From positions 51,258-115,257 of the forward strand of contig NZ_JAUNTO010000010.1 in the NCBI RefSeq assembly GCF_030538655.1: a DNA stretch of 64,000 nt. Direction: 5' to 3'. Source of the stretch: Paracoccus sp. (in: a-proteobacteria) (GTDB lineage Bacteria > Pseudomonadota > Alphaproteobacteria > Rhodobacterales > Rhodobacteraceae). Position 1 is the stretch's first letter, and each line of letters opens with the position of its first letter. Made by a program: the position numbers and the translations under genes. This document shows positions 1 to 9,821 of the stretch, in pieces. The notes under the pieces were generated by a model. The model did not search any database. It was not told where the DNA came from and saw only the letters and a program-made list of their open reading frames with translations.

Positions 1-95
1 CGGGGGGATTGCTGCCATAACCGCGTAACCCTGCCCTGACTATGGCAAGTTTCGCCGAAATGATCTATGTCGCGCGCAACGTCAAAAGGTGTGTC

Positions 96-1262
96 ATGAA
101 GATTTGTGTAGCAGGTTTGGGTTATGTCGGGCTGTCGATGGCTGTGCTGCTGGCGCAGCGCCATCAGGTCAGCGCGCTGGAAATCGACGCGGATCGTGCC
201 GCGCAGGTGAACGCGGGCATCTCGCCCATCGAGGATGCCGACATCAGCGCCTTTCTGGCGGAACGCGATCTGAACCTGACCGCGACCACCGATCCCGTGC
301 AGGCCATGGCGGGTGCCGATTTCATCGTCATCGCCACGCCGACAAATTACGACAGCAAGACCAATCGTTTCGACACCTCAAGCGTCGAGGCGGTGATTGC
401 CTTGGCCCGGCAGCACGCGCCCAAGGCGATGGCGGTGGTGAAATCGACCATCCCCGTGGGCTTTGTTTCCCGCGTGCGCGCGGAATTCGGCACCGACCGC
501 ATCATCTTTTCGCCCGAGTTCCTGCGCGAAGGTCAGGCGCTGCACGACAACCTGCACCCTTCGCGCATCGTGGTCGGCGATCATGGGCCCGAGGCGCATC
601 GCTTTGCCGAACTGCTGGTCGAGGGGGCCGAGAAAAAGGACATGCCGGTGCTGTTCACCGGCGCAGTCGAGGCCGAGGCGATCAAGCTGTTTTCCAACAC
701 CTTTCTGGCCATGCGCGTGGCCTTTTTCAACGAATTGGACAGTTTCGCGGTGGCCCGCGGGCTGGACACGCGCGAAATCATCACCGGCGTCAGCCTGGAC
801 CCGCGCGTGGGCACGCATTACAATAACCCTTCGTTCGGCTATGGCGGCTATTGTCTGCCCAAGGACACCAAGCAATTGTTGGCCAATTACGCCGATGTGC
901 CGCAGAACCTGATTGCGGCGGTGGTCGATTCCAACCGCACCCGCAAGGATTTCATCGCCGAACAGATCATCGCCCGCCAGCCGCGCGTGGTCGGCGTGCA
1001 CCGGCTGGTGATGAAGGCCGGGTCCGATAATTTCCGCGACAGTTCGATTCAGGGCATCATGAAGCGGATCAAGGCGCGCGGCATCGAATGCATCGTCTAT
1101 GAACCCGTGCTGGAGGACGCGCATTTCTTTCATTCCCGCGTCGAACGCGACCTGGAGGCCTTCAAGCGCGATTGCGACATTATCATCGCCAACCGCCTGT
1201 CCCCGGAACTGGAGGATGTGGCCGACAAGCTGTTCACCCGCGACCTGTTCGGGGTCAGCTGA
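96..1262 (+). CDS. ugd: UDP-glucose 6-dehydrogenase
   Basis: This enzyme oxidises UDP-glucose to UDP-glucuronate with two NAD+, supplying sugar for surface polysaccharide. The 388-residue product matches the short Ugd form in length. A Rossmann GLGYVG motif lies at residues 7-12, Lys197 sits in the EAIKLFSNT region, and the catalytic Cys253 is in [10 protein letters not shown]. The reading frame is open further upstream, but ATG at 96 is chosen because AAAGG precedes it and the protein then begins directly with the nucleotide-binding strand. Two glycosyltransferases and a sulfotransferase-like gene follow on the same strand, which supports a capsule or exopolysaccharide role. Confidence 0.93.
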   Translation: MKICVAGLGYVGLSMAVLLAQRHQVSALEIDADRAAQVNAGISPIEDADISAFLAERDLNLTATTDPVQAMAGADFIVIATPTNYDSKTNRFDTSSVEAVIALARQHAPKAMAVVKSTIPVGFVSRVRAEFGTDRIIFSPEFLREGQALHDNLHPSRIVVGDHGPEAHRFAELLVEGAEKKDMPVLFTGAVEAEAIKLFSNTFLAMRVAFFNELDSFAVARGLDTREIITGVSLDPRVGTHYNNPSFGYGGYCLPKDTKQLLANYADVPQNLIAAVVDSNRTRKDFIAEQIIARQPRVVGVHRLVMKAGSDNFRDSSIQGIMKRIKARGIECIVYEPVLEDAHFFHSRVERDLEAFKRDCDIIIANRLSPELEDVADKLFTRDLFGVS

Positions 1263-1372
1263 ACCGGGCCGAAATCGCGGCACTGGAAACAGCCGCGCCG
1301 GATGTTTACAAGGCCACCGATCAGACGTGGCCGCCCGGCCCCGTAATACCCGCCGCCGACAAGGAGCAAACC

Positions 1373-2377
1373 GTGACCCAAAGCCCCGATGGCACAGGTG
1401 CCGCGCCGGACATCAGCTTTGTTGTGCCCGTGTTCAACGCCGCGCAGCATCTGGACAAGCTGACCGGCCAGATCCTGTCGCTGCGTGATCGCGGCCTGAC
1501 GGTCGAGGCGATCTTTGTCGATGACGGATCGACCGATGGCAGCACCGCGCTTTTGACCAGTCTGGCGCAGCGGCATGATGAGGTGACGGCGCTGGTCAGC
1601 CCCGGCAACCGGGGCGCCGGTCTGGCCCGCAATCAGGGCTGGGATGATGTGCGCGGCCGCTATACCATCTTTTTCGATGCCGATGACGACCTGATGCCCG
1701 AGGTGATCGCCCCCGCGCTGGCCCGCATGGACGCTCTGCCCGAGGTGGATACCGCCATGTTTGCCTATCGTTATGAGCGCGAGGAAACCGCCACCTTCAC
1801 CGCCATGGCCCATGACGACGAAGCCATCCTGCGCGAAGCCCTGAAAGGCGCGGACGAGGCCGTTATCACGCTGGAACAGGCGCCGCGCCTGCTGCGGTTC
1901 ACCAATTATCCGTGGAACAAGATCATTCGCACCGCCCGTTTCCGGGAAACCGGCATCCGGTTCGGCTGCACCAAAGTGCATAATGATGTGCTGGGCCATT
2001 GGTATTCGCTGATGTTCGCGCGTCAGATCATGGTGGTGAACCGGGTGATCTGCACCCATATCGTGCATCCCTCGGGCGGGAACCTGACCAACCGCTTTGA
2101 CCGCCAGCGGCTTCAGGTCTTTACCGCGATGAACGAACTGCTGGACCTGCTGGAACAGCACCCGCATCTGCGCCGGCGTTATTCGCATCATTTCTGGGGG
2201 CTGGCGCACCGGCTGGTCGTCTGGGCCCGCCCGCGAATGACCGGCGATCTGCGGCTGGAACTGGAAGACGGATTCGCCGATCTGATCGCCCGCATCAGTC
2301 TGGACGATCTGGCGCGGATGCGCACGAAACACGCGCCGGGCCTTGCCCGCGCATTGGTCAACCAGATGATTGCCTGA
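1373..2377 (+). CDS. Family 2 glycosyltransferase
   Basis: This is a cytoplasmic GT-A fold glycosyltransferase that probably adds a sugar to a surface glycan; donor and acceptor are unknown. The 334-residue product begins with the GT2 strand FVVPVFNAA, has VDDGSTDGS near residue 45 and an acidic DADDD metal-binding stretch near 103. The GTG start at 1373 is preferred over the longer frame overlapping ugd because AAGGAG lies 6 bases upstream. The remaining C-terminal half has no feature that gives specificity. It lies 110 bp after ugd and 18 bp before a second glycosyltransferase, so the genes are probably co-transcribed. Confidence 0.85.
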   Translation: MTQSPDGTGAAPDISFVVPVFNAAQHLDKLTGQILSLRDRGLTVEAIFVDDGSTDGSTALLTSLAQRHDEVTALVSPGNRGAGLARNQGWDDVRGRYTIFFDADDDLMPEVIAPALARMDALPEVDTAMFAYRYEREETATFTAMAHDDEAILREALKGADEAVITLEQAPRLLRFTNYPWNKIIRTARFRETGIRFGCTKVHNDVLGHWYSLMFARQIMVVNRVICTHIVHPSGGNLTNRFDRQRLQVFTAMNELLDLLEQHPHLRRRYSHHFWGLAHRLVVWARPRMTGDLRLELEDGFADLIARISLDDLARMRTKHAPGLARALVNQMIA

Positions 2378-2395
2378 GGGAAAACGGAAACCGCC

Positions 2396-3697
2396 ATGCC
2401 CAAAGTCTCGGTCATCGTTACCGCCTATAATATCGAAAAATACATCCGCGACAGTCTGGACAGTGTGATCGGCCAGACGCTGGATGACATCGAAATCATC
2501 GTCGTGGATGACGGGTCCAGCGATGCGACACCCGACATCATCCGCGAATATGCCGCCCGCGACAGCCGCATCCGCCCGATCCTGTTCGACCGCAACACCA
2601 TCGGCGGCGTCGCCTCGGCCGCCAATGCGGGGATGGACGTGGCGACGGGCGATTATATCGGTTTTGCCGATGGCGATGATCTGTATGATCCGACCATGTT
2701 CGAAAAGCTGTGGCAGGCGGCGGAATCGACCGGCAGCGATCTGGCGATGTGCCGCTATACCCTGCTGGACGAATCCGACGGCAGCGAACATGAACCGGCG
2801 GAAACCGACCGCTGGCAGCCCTTTCCCCGGCGGACCGCGCTTGATCTGACCGACGCCACGCGCAAACAGATGCTGCGCTTTATTTCCGTGCCATGGCGCA
2901 AGATCTATCGCCGCGATCTGGTCGAGCGGATCAACCTGCGCTTTCCGGTCGGCGATTTCTTTTTCGAGGATAACCCGTTTCACTGGGCGGCCACCATCGG
3001 CGGCGAACGGATCGTGCTGCTGCCCGAACGGCTGTGCAAGCACCGCGTCGCCCGTGCGGGCCAGACCATGGCCACGGCGGATGAACGCTTGCTGCGGATT
3101 TTTTATCACCATGACATCATCCGCGACTGGCTGCGCCAGAACGATGCCCATGACGGCTATAAGGACGAATTGCTGCGCTGGATGGCGGCGCAACTGTCCT
3201 GGGTCAGTCAGCGCACCGAAGGCGAGGTGCAAAAACTGCTGTTCGACCGGCTGGTGCCGATTGTCGCGCAATATAATGACGAAGACATCACCGCCTTTGG
3301 CCATGCAAGCGGGCGCGGGCGGACCGTGCAGATGCTGGAACAGCTCAAGCACAAGGATTTCGCCGGGTTTTCAAAGGCCGCAGGCTGGACCGGCACCCGG
3401 CACCCGGCCAGATTGCCGGGCGCGGCACCGGGGGGCACGCTGCTGTCGCGCGGCTGGTATCACCTGCGTGCCTCGGGGCCGCGGCAGACCGCGGTGATGA
3501 CCAGCCGTTATCTGTCAGAACGCTTTGGCCTTGGCCGGAACATGCCCGACAACGGTTCCCCTGACAGTTCCGATACGATTGACAACACCGACCTGATGGC
3601 CGCCATGGTCATCCTGCAAAAAGAACTGCGCCTGCTGCGCGCCGAAGTCGCCGAACTGCGGCGGCAATCCGCCCGCGATGACCGCGACCCATCCTGA
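2396..3697 (+). CDS. Family 2 glycosyltransferase with C-terminal coiled coil
   Basis: A 433-residue GT2-family enzyme opening with VSVIVTAYN, followed by VVDDGSSDATP near residue 40 and the acidic ADGDD motif near 93. The catalytic domain ends around residue 230. The rest is a less conserved extension ending in a heptad-rich helix (LQKELRLLRAEVAELRRQ), which could mediate oligomerisation or membrane association. GAGGGAAAACGG upstream provides a plausible ribosome site. It follows the first glycosyltransferase closely and probably acts on the same glycan. Substrate is not predictable from sequence alone. Confidence 0.85.
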   Translation: MPKVSVIVTAYNIEKYIRDSLDSVIGQTLDDIEIIVVDDGSSDATPDIIREYAARDSRIRPILFDRNTIGGVASAANAGMDVATGDYIGFADGDDLYDPTMFEKLWQAAESTGSDLAMCRYTLLDESDGSEHEPAETDRWQPFPRRTALDLTDATRKQMLRFISVPWRKIYRRDLVERINLRFPVGDFFFEDNPFHWAATIGGERIVLLPERLCKHRVARAGQTMATADERLLRIFYHHDIIRDWLRQNDAHDGYKDELLRWMAAQLSWVSQRTEGEVQKLLFDRLVPIVAQYNDEDITAFGHASGRGRTVQMLEQLKHKDFAGFSKAAGWTGTRHPARLPGAAPGGTLLSRGWYHLRASGPRQTAVMTSRYLSERFGLGRNMPDNGSPDSSDTIDNTDLMAAMVILQKELRLLRAEVAELRRQSARDDRDPS

Positions 3698-3735
3698 TCC
3701 ATTCCTGTGACGCGCAGCGGCGCGCCTGAAACATA

Positions 3736-4587
3736 ATGACCGACCAAGATCCGAAACAACCCGTCCTTTGGCTGGGTGCCCATAAAACCGGAACGACATT
3801 CCTGCAACGCGCGCTGGAACAGTCGGACACTGTTCTGCAAGCTGCCGGCTATCACTATATGCCGCTGACGGCGTTCCGTGACAGATACACCCGGCCCTTG
3901 CTGTATGATGGGGAACATGGCACGCCCGATGCCCCGCCCGTGCCGGGGCTGAGCCTGATCTTTGACGAAAACATCCCCGGTCTGGTTCAGGACGCGCTCA
4001 GCAGGGACGGTCTTTATCCGCAGGCCGCCGAACGCAGCCACAAGATGGCGGAATATCTCAGCCTGCATAACCCCGACATCTGGTTCGGGGTCAGGGATTA
4101 TGTGTCGTTTCTGCCCTCGTTGTTCTGCGAGACGCTGAAATCCACGCCCTATAAACCGTTCGGGCGGTTCTATGACCCGAAACGTCACCCGCTGAACTGG
4201 AACGTTCTGATCGACCGATTACGTCTGGCCTTTCCGCAATCGCGCATCCGCATCTATCAGAACGAAGCCCTGCGTGGCCGCGAAGCGGCGCTGTTGTCAG
4301 CCGTGACCGGCATTGCCGCCGCAGCCTTCACCATTCCGCGCGGAACCGAGCGCCCCGGATTCTCGCACAAGGCGGTGCGGTCGCTGTATGATCTCAGCAA
4401 GACCCGCACGGTCGAACGGTGCGATGTGTTTGCCGCCGTGCGGCAATACCCCAAGGGGCCAGAATGGCCTGCCTTTGATCCGCTGAACGATCAGCGCAAG
4501 CAGGAATTGTCGGCGGCCTATCAGGCGCATTTGCAACGGCTGCGTGATCGTGATGATGTCGATTTTATCGACCTCGGTGCCGCCTGA
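3736..4587 (+). CDS. Sulfotransferase-like protein
   Basis: The 283-residue product starts with a strand and loop typical of PAPS-dependent sulfotransferases: GAHKTGTTFLQ near residues 14-24, which would bind the 5'-phosphosulfate. A second conserved-looking region (RLAFPQSRIRIYQNEAL) fits the 3'-phosphate-binding strand. It would be a cytoplasmic enzyme transferring sulfate to a saccharide. It ends the ugd-glycosyltransferase run, so sulfation of the same polysaccharide is a reasonable inference. The family is divergent and the acceptor is unknown. Confidence 0.65.
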   Translation: MTDQDPKQPVLWLGAHKTGTTFLQRALEQSDTVLQAAGYHYMPLTAFRDRYTRPLLYDGEHGTPDAPPVPGLSLIFDENIPGLVQDALSRDGLYPQAAERSHKMAEYLSLHNPDIWFGVRDYVSFLPSLFCETLKSTPYKPFGRFYDPKRHPLNWNVLIDRLRLAFPQSRIRIYQNEALRGREAALLSAVTGIAAAAFTIPRGTERPGFSHKAVRSLYDLSKTRTVERCDVFAAVRQYPKGPEWPAFDPLNDQRKQELSAAYQAHLQRLRDRDDVDFIDLGAA

Positions 4588-4593
4588 CGGGAC

Positions 4594-4613
4594 AGGGCCG
4601 GGCCATCCGGCCT
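4594..4613. terminator. Weak hairpin between convergent genes
   Basis: GGCCGG and CCGGCC pair around a 5-base loop (4596-4612) exactly between the convergent sulfotransferase-like gene and the amidase. There is no T-run on either side, so it is at best a weak or Rho-assisted end. Confidence 0.3.
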
Positions 4614-6051
4614 ATGCCACCGGCGGCAGGCGCGACGAATAATCCTCGATCCCGTTCCAGCGGTGGCCAAAGTGCAGCACGCGCGCATCGGCACCGACCG
4701 GCCCGGCGATCTGCATCCCCATCGGCAGACGGCCCGCAGGCCCGCCAAAGCCCACCGGCACCGACAGCGTGGGCAGACCCGCCAGCGAGGCGGGCACCAC
4801 GACCTCCATCCAGCGGTGATAGCTGTCCATCGCCCGGTCGCCGATCTGCTGCGGCCAGCGCCAGCCGGCCGGAAACGGCCAGGCCTGCGCGGCGGGCAGC
4901 GCGATCAGGTCAACCTGCTGAAACAGCCGGGCCAGACACTGATACCATTGCGTGCGGATCAGGCTGGCCTGATGCAGCGCGTCCAGCGTCAGGTGGCGGC
5001 CCTGTTCGATTTCCCACTGCATTTCGGGCTTCAGTTGCGCCCATGACGCCGGATCATCGGCCAGCGCACGCCTGCCGGTGGCGTTCAGAAAGGCGCGCAG
5101 CCCGGTCCAGCTTTGCCACAGTTTGTCGGCGGGAAAGGGCGGCGGCAGCGGGATGATTTCGGCCCCCAGATCATCCTGCATCCGGGTCAGGGCAGCCTCG
5201 CACAGCGGCAGGATGCCGGATTCGGTCGCATAGGCGCCGCCCCAGTCCCCCAGCCAGCCGATCCGCAACCGCCCCGGCGCGGGCGCATCCAGCGCGGCCT
5301 GAAAATCCGCGCCGGGGCGGTCAAAGGGCACCGCAGGGTCTGGCCCGGCGATCACGCTCAGCAACAGCGCCAGATCGCGCACCGTCCGCCCCATCGGCCC
5401 ATTGGTGGCCAGCGTCGCCATAAAGCGGTCGCCCGGCCCGTCAGACGGCACCAGCCCCCAACTGGGCCGGAACCCATAAACCGCATTCCACGCCGCCGGG
5501 TTGCGCAGACTGCCCATCATGTCGCTGCCATCGGCAATGGGCAGCATCCGCGCCGACAGCGCCACCGCCGCCCCGCCCGACGAACCGCCCGCGCTGCGCG
5601 TCTGATCCCACGGGTTCAGGGTGGTGCCGTAAACCTCGTTGAAACTGTGCGAGCCGAGGCCGAATTCCGGGGTGTTGGTCTTGCCGATGATGATCGCCCC
5701 CGCAGCCCTGATCCGCGCCACCATCAGATCGTCGCGGGTCGGGATATGGTCGCGATAGATCGGGCTGCCCCATGTCGTCACCAACCCGCGCGTGGCGGCC
5801 AGATCCTTGATCGCAATCGGCAGACCGTGCAGCGCGCCAAGCGGGGTGCCTGACGCGCGGGCGGCATCGGCGGCACGCGCCTGAGCCATGATCTGATCGC
5901 GTGGACACAGCGCGACAATGGCGTTCAGCACCGGGTTCAGCGCCGCGATCCGGTCAAGACAGGCGGCGGCCAGATCCTGCGCCCCGAACCGGCCTGCGGC
6001 CATCGCAGCCATGGCATCGGTCGCGGGCAGCAGCGCGGGGTCAGTCATCAC
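4612..6051 (-). CDS. Amidase signature family hydrolase
   Basis: This 479-residue enzyme should hydrolyse a carboxamide to acid and ammonia. It carries the amidase signature triad: Lys82 in AIKDL, Ser157 in GGSSGG, and the probable nucleophile Ser181 in MMGSLRNPA. The residues before the nucleophile are MM rather than the usual GG. Length is normal for the family. No GatB or GatC partner is adjacent, so a tRNA amidotransferase role is unlikely. It lies downstream of the PQQ-associated ABC genes on the same strand, separated by 48 bp, and may be carried on their transcript without being functionally linked. Substrate is unknown. Confidence 0.85.
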   Translation of the reverse strand: MMTDPALLPATDAMAAMAAGRFGAQDLAAACLDRIAALNPVLNAIVALCPRDQIMAQARAADAARASGTPLGALHGLPIAIKDLAATRGLVTTWGSPIYRDHIPTRDDLMVARIRAAGAIIIGKTNTPEFGLGSHSFNEVYGTTLNPWDQTRSAGGSSGGAAVALSARMLPIADGSDMMGSLRNPAAWNAVYGFRPSWGLVPSDGPGDRFMATLATNGPMGRTVRDLALLLSVIAGPDPAVPFDRPGADFQAALDAPAPGRLRIGWLGDWGGAYATESGILPLCEAALTRMQDDLGAEIIPLPPPFPADKLWQSWTGLRAFLNATGRRALADDPASWAQLKPEMQWEIEQGRHLTLDALHQASLIRTQWYQCLARLFQQVDLIALPAAQAWPFPAGWRWPQQIGDRAMDSYHRWMEVVVPASLAGLPTLSVPVGFGGPAGRLPMGMQIAGPVGADARVLHFGHRWNGIEDYSSRLPPVA

Positions 6052-6099
6052 AGGCCCGCCTGTGGCCGCGCGCGCCCCACCGTTTCGCCGGGCCCCGTT

Positions 6100-6723
6100 T
6101 CAGCCATCGCCACCTGCCACACCACCTTGCGGCTGATCCAGATGCCCGGCAATCGCCCGGCCAAGGGCAAAGGCGCGCTGTTCCATGATGACTGGAGTTT
6201 CGCAGACATAGGTCAGCGACTGGCGGCGTTCGTCAAAGATCCGCTGATCCCAGTCCAGCGCCCGCTCGGCCTCGTCGATGGCATCGAAATCGGGCGGATC
6301 GGCCGATTCCAGCGCGGCCATGGTGGCGCGGCGGTCGTTGATCTTTTGCGTCAGCTCGACCTGCCGCACACCATAACGGGCGATGCCCTCGATCATGGCG
6401 GCACGTTCGGGCTGGATCAGATCGAACGCGGCCTGCATCAGCGCGGTCAGGCGGGTGTTGTCGGCATCCGCCGCGAAGCCGGCGATCATGGCTTCCGCCT
6501 GATCCATCGGAATACGGCGCAGCACCAGTTGCGCGGCCAGCGCATGGATCGCCGGATCGCGCGCCAGTTCCTGCGCCGCCTGATCCGGGGCCGGTCCGGT
6601 CCAGACCTGCGCCAGCGACAGCACCGGTTGTTTTCGCTGAACACAGGGCCATGTGGCGTCATGGGCCGGTTGCGCCTGCGCGGCACCGGCCAGCAGAACG
6701 GCGGCAATGACCAGATGTCTCAT
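6100..6723 (-). CDS. Periplasmic protein of the PQQ-associated ABC cluster
   Basis: A 207-residue protein with a clear N-terminal signal peptide (MRHLVIAAVLLAGAAQAQ) and a mature helical domain holding two cysteines (in WPCVQRK and TYVCETP) that could form a disulfide. I do not recognise a domain of known function. Its start overlaps the end of the ABC permease gene by 4 bases, so it is translationally coupled to that transporter and probably works with it in the periplasm. An accessory or assembly role is inferred only from context. Confidence 0.7.
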   Translation of the reverse strand: MRHLVIAAVLLAGAAQAQPAHDATWPCVQRKQPVLSLAQVWTGPAPDQAAQELARDPAIHALAAQLVLRRIPMDQAEAMIAGFAADADNTRLTALMQAAFDLIQPERAAMIEGIARYGVRQVELTQKINDRRATMAALESADPPDFDAIDEAERALDWDQRIFDERRQSLTYVCETPVIMEQRAFALGRAIAGHLDQPQGGVAGGDG

Positions 6724-7541
6724 TTTCCCCCCTTGCGACGCAAGCGCATCCCCTTGGCCGGATCATACATGAACACCGCGCCGCCGAAAAAGACCGCCAA
6801 ACAGCCTAGAACCACCGCCAGCGAGGTCCAGTTGACCTGCATGTAAAGCGCAAACCGGATCAGTTCGACCGCATGGGTGAACGGGTTCAGCGCGCAGATG
6901 TCATGCAACAGCGTCGAGGATTCGCGCATCCGCCACAGCGGATAAAGCGCGGTCGAGGCAAAGAACATCGGGAAGATGACAAAGTTCATCACCCCCGCAA
7001 AGTTTTCCAGCTGCCGGATCGTCGATGACAGGAACAGCCCCATCGCCCCCAGCATCAGCCCCGACAGGATCAGCGCGGGCAGCACCGCGACATAACCCCA
7101 CAACGGCGGTTCCACCCGCCACAGATAGGCGATGCCAAGGAAAACATAAGCCTGCATGATCGACACCAGAACCCCCGCCGACAGCTTGGCCCCCAGCAGG
7201 AACCAGCGCGGGAACGGGCTGACCAGCAGCGTGCGCATGGCGCCGGTTTCACGGTCATAGACCATGCTCAGCGAGGATTGCATCCCGTTGAACAGCTGGA
7301 TCATCGCCACAAGGCCGGGGGTCACATAGACCTCATACAGCACATAGGTCTGATAGGGCGGCGTGATCGACAGGCCCAGAACGGCGCGAAAGCCTGCGGC
7401 AAAGATGAACAGCCAGACCAGCGGCCGCACCAGCGCCGCCAGAAACCGCCCGCGCTGCTGAACAAAGCGCAGCATCTCGCGCCGGGTGATCCCGGCAAAG
7501 GCGGTGGCCCATGCGCGTGGCGGAAAGCGCACGGGCGTCAT
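6720..7541 (-). CDS. ABC-2 type permease, PQQ-associated system
   Basis: A 273-residue inner-membrane protein with about six hydrophobic segments, the arrangement of ABC-2 export permeases. An N-terminal amphipathic stretch precedes the first span (LVRPLVWLFIFAAGF), and the cytoplasmic loop RETGAMRTLLVSPFPRW would couple to the ATPase. ABC permeases of this type recur next to PQQ-dependent alcohol dehydrogenases. The start overlaps the ATPase stop as ATGA, so the two are made together. The transported molecule is unknown. Confidence 0.85.
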   Translation of the reverse strand: MTPVRFPPRAWATAFAGITRREMLRFVQQRGRFLAALVRPLVWLFIFAAGFRAVLGLSITPPYQTYVLYEVYVTPGLVAMIQLFNGMQSSLSMVYDRETGAMRTLLVSPFPRWFLLGAKLSAGVLVSIMQAYVFLGIAYLWRVEPPLWGYVAVLPALILSGLMLGAMGLFLSSTIRQLENFAGVMNFVIFPMFFASTALYPLWRMRESSTLLHDICALNPFTHAVELIRFALYMQVNWTSLAVVLGCLAVFFGGAVFMYDPAKGMRLRRKGGK

Positions 7542-8260
7542 GCCGCCACCCCGGTCAGGTCAAGAAAGGCGCGGGTCAAACCATGCGCACCGGCGATGTC
7601 AGCGGCGCGGCCCTGCCTTAACAGGCGGCCCCGGTGCAGGATGAACAGGTCATCCTCGGGCTGGATTTCATCCATGATATGCGTGGCCCACAGCGCCGAA
7701 ACACCGTGATCGGCAATCAGCGCGCGGGTCAGGGCCAGCACCTCGGCCCGCGATTTCACATCCAGCCCGACGGTGGCTTCGTCCAGCAACAGCAGGGCGG
7801 GACTGTGAATCAGCGCGCGGGCGATTTCCGCCCGACGCTGCTGGCCGCCCGACAGCGCACTGACCCGTTCACCCGCACGGTCGCTCAACCCCACTTGATC
7901 CAGCACTGCGGCGATGCGGTCGCGGGCGGCGTGCCCGCCGATGCCGTGCAGATTGGCGTGATAGGTCAGGTTCTGGCGCACCGTCAGATCGGCATCCAGC
8001 GCCCGCGACTGAAACACCACCCCCAGCCGGGCCAAGGCCTGCGCGGGCTGGCGGCGCAGATCAAACCCCGCCACCTCGATCACGCCCGAAGCATTGTCGT
8101 AAAGCCGGGTAATCAGCGAAAACAGCGTCGTCTTGCCCGCGCCATTCACCCCCAAGAGCGCGGCAAAGCGACCGGGCGGCACGGTCAGCGATACGTTATC
8201 CAGCGCGGCGGTGGCGCCGAAATGATGGCTGACGGACTGGATGGACAGGGCGGAGGTCAT
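7538..8260 (-). CDS. ABC transporter ATP-binding protein, PQQ-associated
   Basis: ATPase subunit of the adjacent ABC-2 permease, about 240 residues. It has a Walker A motif (GVNGAGKTT), a Q-loop, the signature LSGGQQRR, Walker B LLLLDEAT, and a switch His in WATHIMDE. The frame is open back to a TTG at 8338, which would add 26 Arg/Ala-rich residues. ATG at 8260 is preferred because the protein then begins with the usual nucleotide-binding-domain strand; neither start has a strong ribosome site. Operon position and family resemblance place it in the set of ABC genes that accompany PQQ-dependent oxidation. Confidence 0.85.
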   Translation of the reverse strand: MTSALSIQSVSHHFGATAALDNVSLTVPPGRFAALLGVNGAGKTTLFSLITRLYDNASGVIEVAGFDLRRQPAQALARLGVVFQSRALDADLTVRQNLTYHANLHGIGGHAARDRIAAVLDQVGLSDRAGERVSALSGGQQRRAEIARALIHSPALLLLDEATVGLDVKSRAEVLALTRALIADHGVSALWATHIMDEIQPEDDLFILHRGRLLRQGRAADIAGAHGLTRAFLDLTGVAA

Positions 8261-8338
8261 GATCCGTTCACTGGGCAAGGCGCGCGCGCGGGCGGCCATG
8301 GTGGGCCGCAACCGCGCCAGTTTCAATCCCGTTTTCAA

Positions 8339-8833
8339 TCACTGAATATGGAACACGGCCTGCATCGTGTCGCCCGACGATCCGGGGACCGACAGCACAT
8401 GACGTCCCGGCAAGATGGCGACAAAGCTGATCCGCGCCTCGCCCGCGGCGTCGAATTCGATGCTGTGAATGCCCATGGGGCGGATTTCGATGTCGTTGAT
8501 GACCACCTCGTTCACCCAGATCGCACGAAAGAAATCGCCGCCCGACAGCGACAGTTCCTGCGTGCCGTCGGCCTGAATGGTGATGCGGTAATAGCCACCC
8601 GATTTCAGCTTGTATTCCCCGCCCGCCACCGGCTGGCCAGATGACAGGGTCAGCGGGGCCAGATCGGTGCGGTTCTGCCGCGCCAGCATCCCGGAAAAGC
8701 CATAGTCGAACTGGCCCCCCGCCTCGTAAACCGGGGTATCGGCCGTATCGGTTTCGCCTTGCGCCAGCGCGGGCAAGGCCAGCAGGGACGACAGCATTAA
8801 CGCGCCAAACGCACGGGTCAGATCGGTTTTCAT
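8339..8833 (-). CDS. Secreted small protein of the PQQ/C1 island
   Basis: A 164-residue protein with a standard signal peptide ending at ALAQG. The mature part alternates short polar and hydrophobic stretches (YYRITIQADG, RISFVAILPGRHVL), suggesting a beta-sandwich, with no Cys and no recognised motif. It lies 11 bp from the propeller gene and directly upstream of the ATPase gene on the same strand. A periplasmic partner of the dehydrogenase or transporter is likely, but the function is not known. Confidence 0.65.
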   Translation of the reverse strand: MKTDLTRAFGALMLSSLLALPALAQGETDTADTPVYEAGGQFDYGFSGMLARQNRTDLAPLTLSSGQPVAGGEYKLKSGGYYRITIQADGTQELSLSGGDFFRAIWVNEVVINDIEIRPMGIHSIEFDAAGEARISFVAILPGRHVLSVPGSSGDTMQAVFHIQ

Positions 8834-8844
8834 CGGTTTTCCTT

Positions 8845-9813
8845 TCAGTTAGGCGCGACAACAACACCCCAGGGCTGCTGCCCTACGGGGATGGATTTGA
8901 TGACGCGGTTCGCGGCCACGTCGATCACCGAAATATCGTTGGAATTGCCGTTGGTGGTGTAGAGGTATTTCTCATCCGGGTCGAAAGCCAGCTGCCAGAC
9001 CCGCTGGCCGACCAGCAGATAGTCGATGACCTCATCCGTCTGCGCGTCGATCACCGCCACGCGGTTCGCGGGGCCAAGCGCGACGAAGGCCTTGGTGCCG
9101 TCGCGGGTGACGCGCAGGCCGACGGGCTGGATCGCCTCGGGCAGAACGCCGGGGATCTGAAAGTCGATCTTCTTGGTGATTTCCTGCGTGGCCGGGTCGA
9201 TGACGCTGACCGTGCCGCCGATTTCGCTGGTGACATACAGTTTCGACCCATCGGCGGTAAATTCGGCAAAGCGGGGGCGGCTGTCCACCAGCACATTGGC
9301 GGTGATTTCAAAGGTTTCGGTGTCGATGAAATGCGCCATATTCGTGGTTTCCGAGGTATTCACCACCACCCGGCCATCGGGTGACACGCCCATGCCTTCG
9401 GGTTCGACCCCCACCGGAATTTCGGCCAGCACCCGGCGTTCATGCACATCGACCACGGTGACAAGGTTGTCATCCTCATTCGCGATATACAGCGGATTGC
9501 CGGACGGGTGCAGCACGAACAGTTCCGGGTCGGGACCGGATGGCAGGGTGTGGGTTTCCTGCATGGTTTCGGGGTCGAACACCCGCACCAGATCGTCGTC
9601 ACTGGCGCAGACATACAATTCCTTGCCGTCGGGACTGATGGTGATGCCGCGCGGGCGGTTGCCGGCGGGGAAATGGCCGATCACCTCATGCGTTTCGCCG
9701 TCCAGCACGGTCACGTCATTGCCGCGTTCGTTGGTGACAAAGATGCGGTTGGCCATGGCGGGCATGGCGGTGGCCAGCAAAAGGGCGGCGATCAGGGGCA
9801 GTTTCATCGTCAT
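8845..9813 (-). CDS. PQQ-associated YVTN-type beta-propeller
   Basis: A 322-residue periplasmic protein with a signal peptide (ALLLATAMPAMA) followed by about seven repeats of the YVTN/NHL-like pattern, such as RIFVTNERGNDVTVLD, LYIANEDDNLVTVVD and LYVTSEIGGTVSVID. Proteins of this kind are regularly encoded with PQQ-dependent dehydrogenases and the linked ABC transporter. No haem-binding motif is present, so it is more likely a binding or scaffold protein than a redox enzyme. It sits 8 bp downstream of the substrate-binding protein gene. Confidence 0.8.
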   Translation of the reverse strand: MTMKLPLIAALLLATAMPAMANRIFVTNERGNDVTVLDGETHEVIGHFPAGNRPRGITISPDGKELYVCASDDDLVRVFDPETMQETHTLPSGPDPELFVLHPSGNPLYIANEDDNLVTVVDVHERRVLAEIPVGVEPEGMGVSPDGRVVVNTSETTNMAHFIDTETFEITANVLVDSRPRFAEFTADGSKLYVTSEIGGTVSVIDPATQEITKKIDFQIPGVLPEAIQPVGLRVTRDGTKAFVALGPANRVAVIDAQTDEVIDYLLVGQRVWQLAFDPDEKYLYTTNGNSNDISVIDVAANRVIKSIPVGQQPWGVVVAPN

Positions 9814-9821
9814 GCAGGGCC

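Noticed and set aside
1130-3352. A 740-codon open frame on the minus strand
   Set aside because: It is antisense to ugd and two glycosyltransferases and reads as low-complexity His/Gln/Gly-rich sequence; long antisense frames are expected at this GC content.
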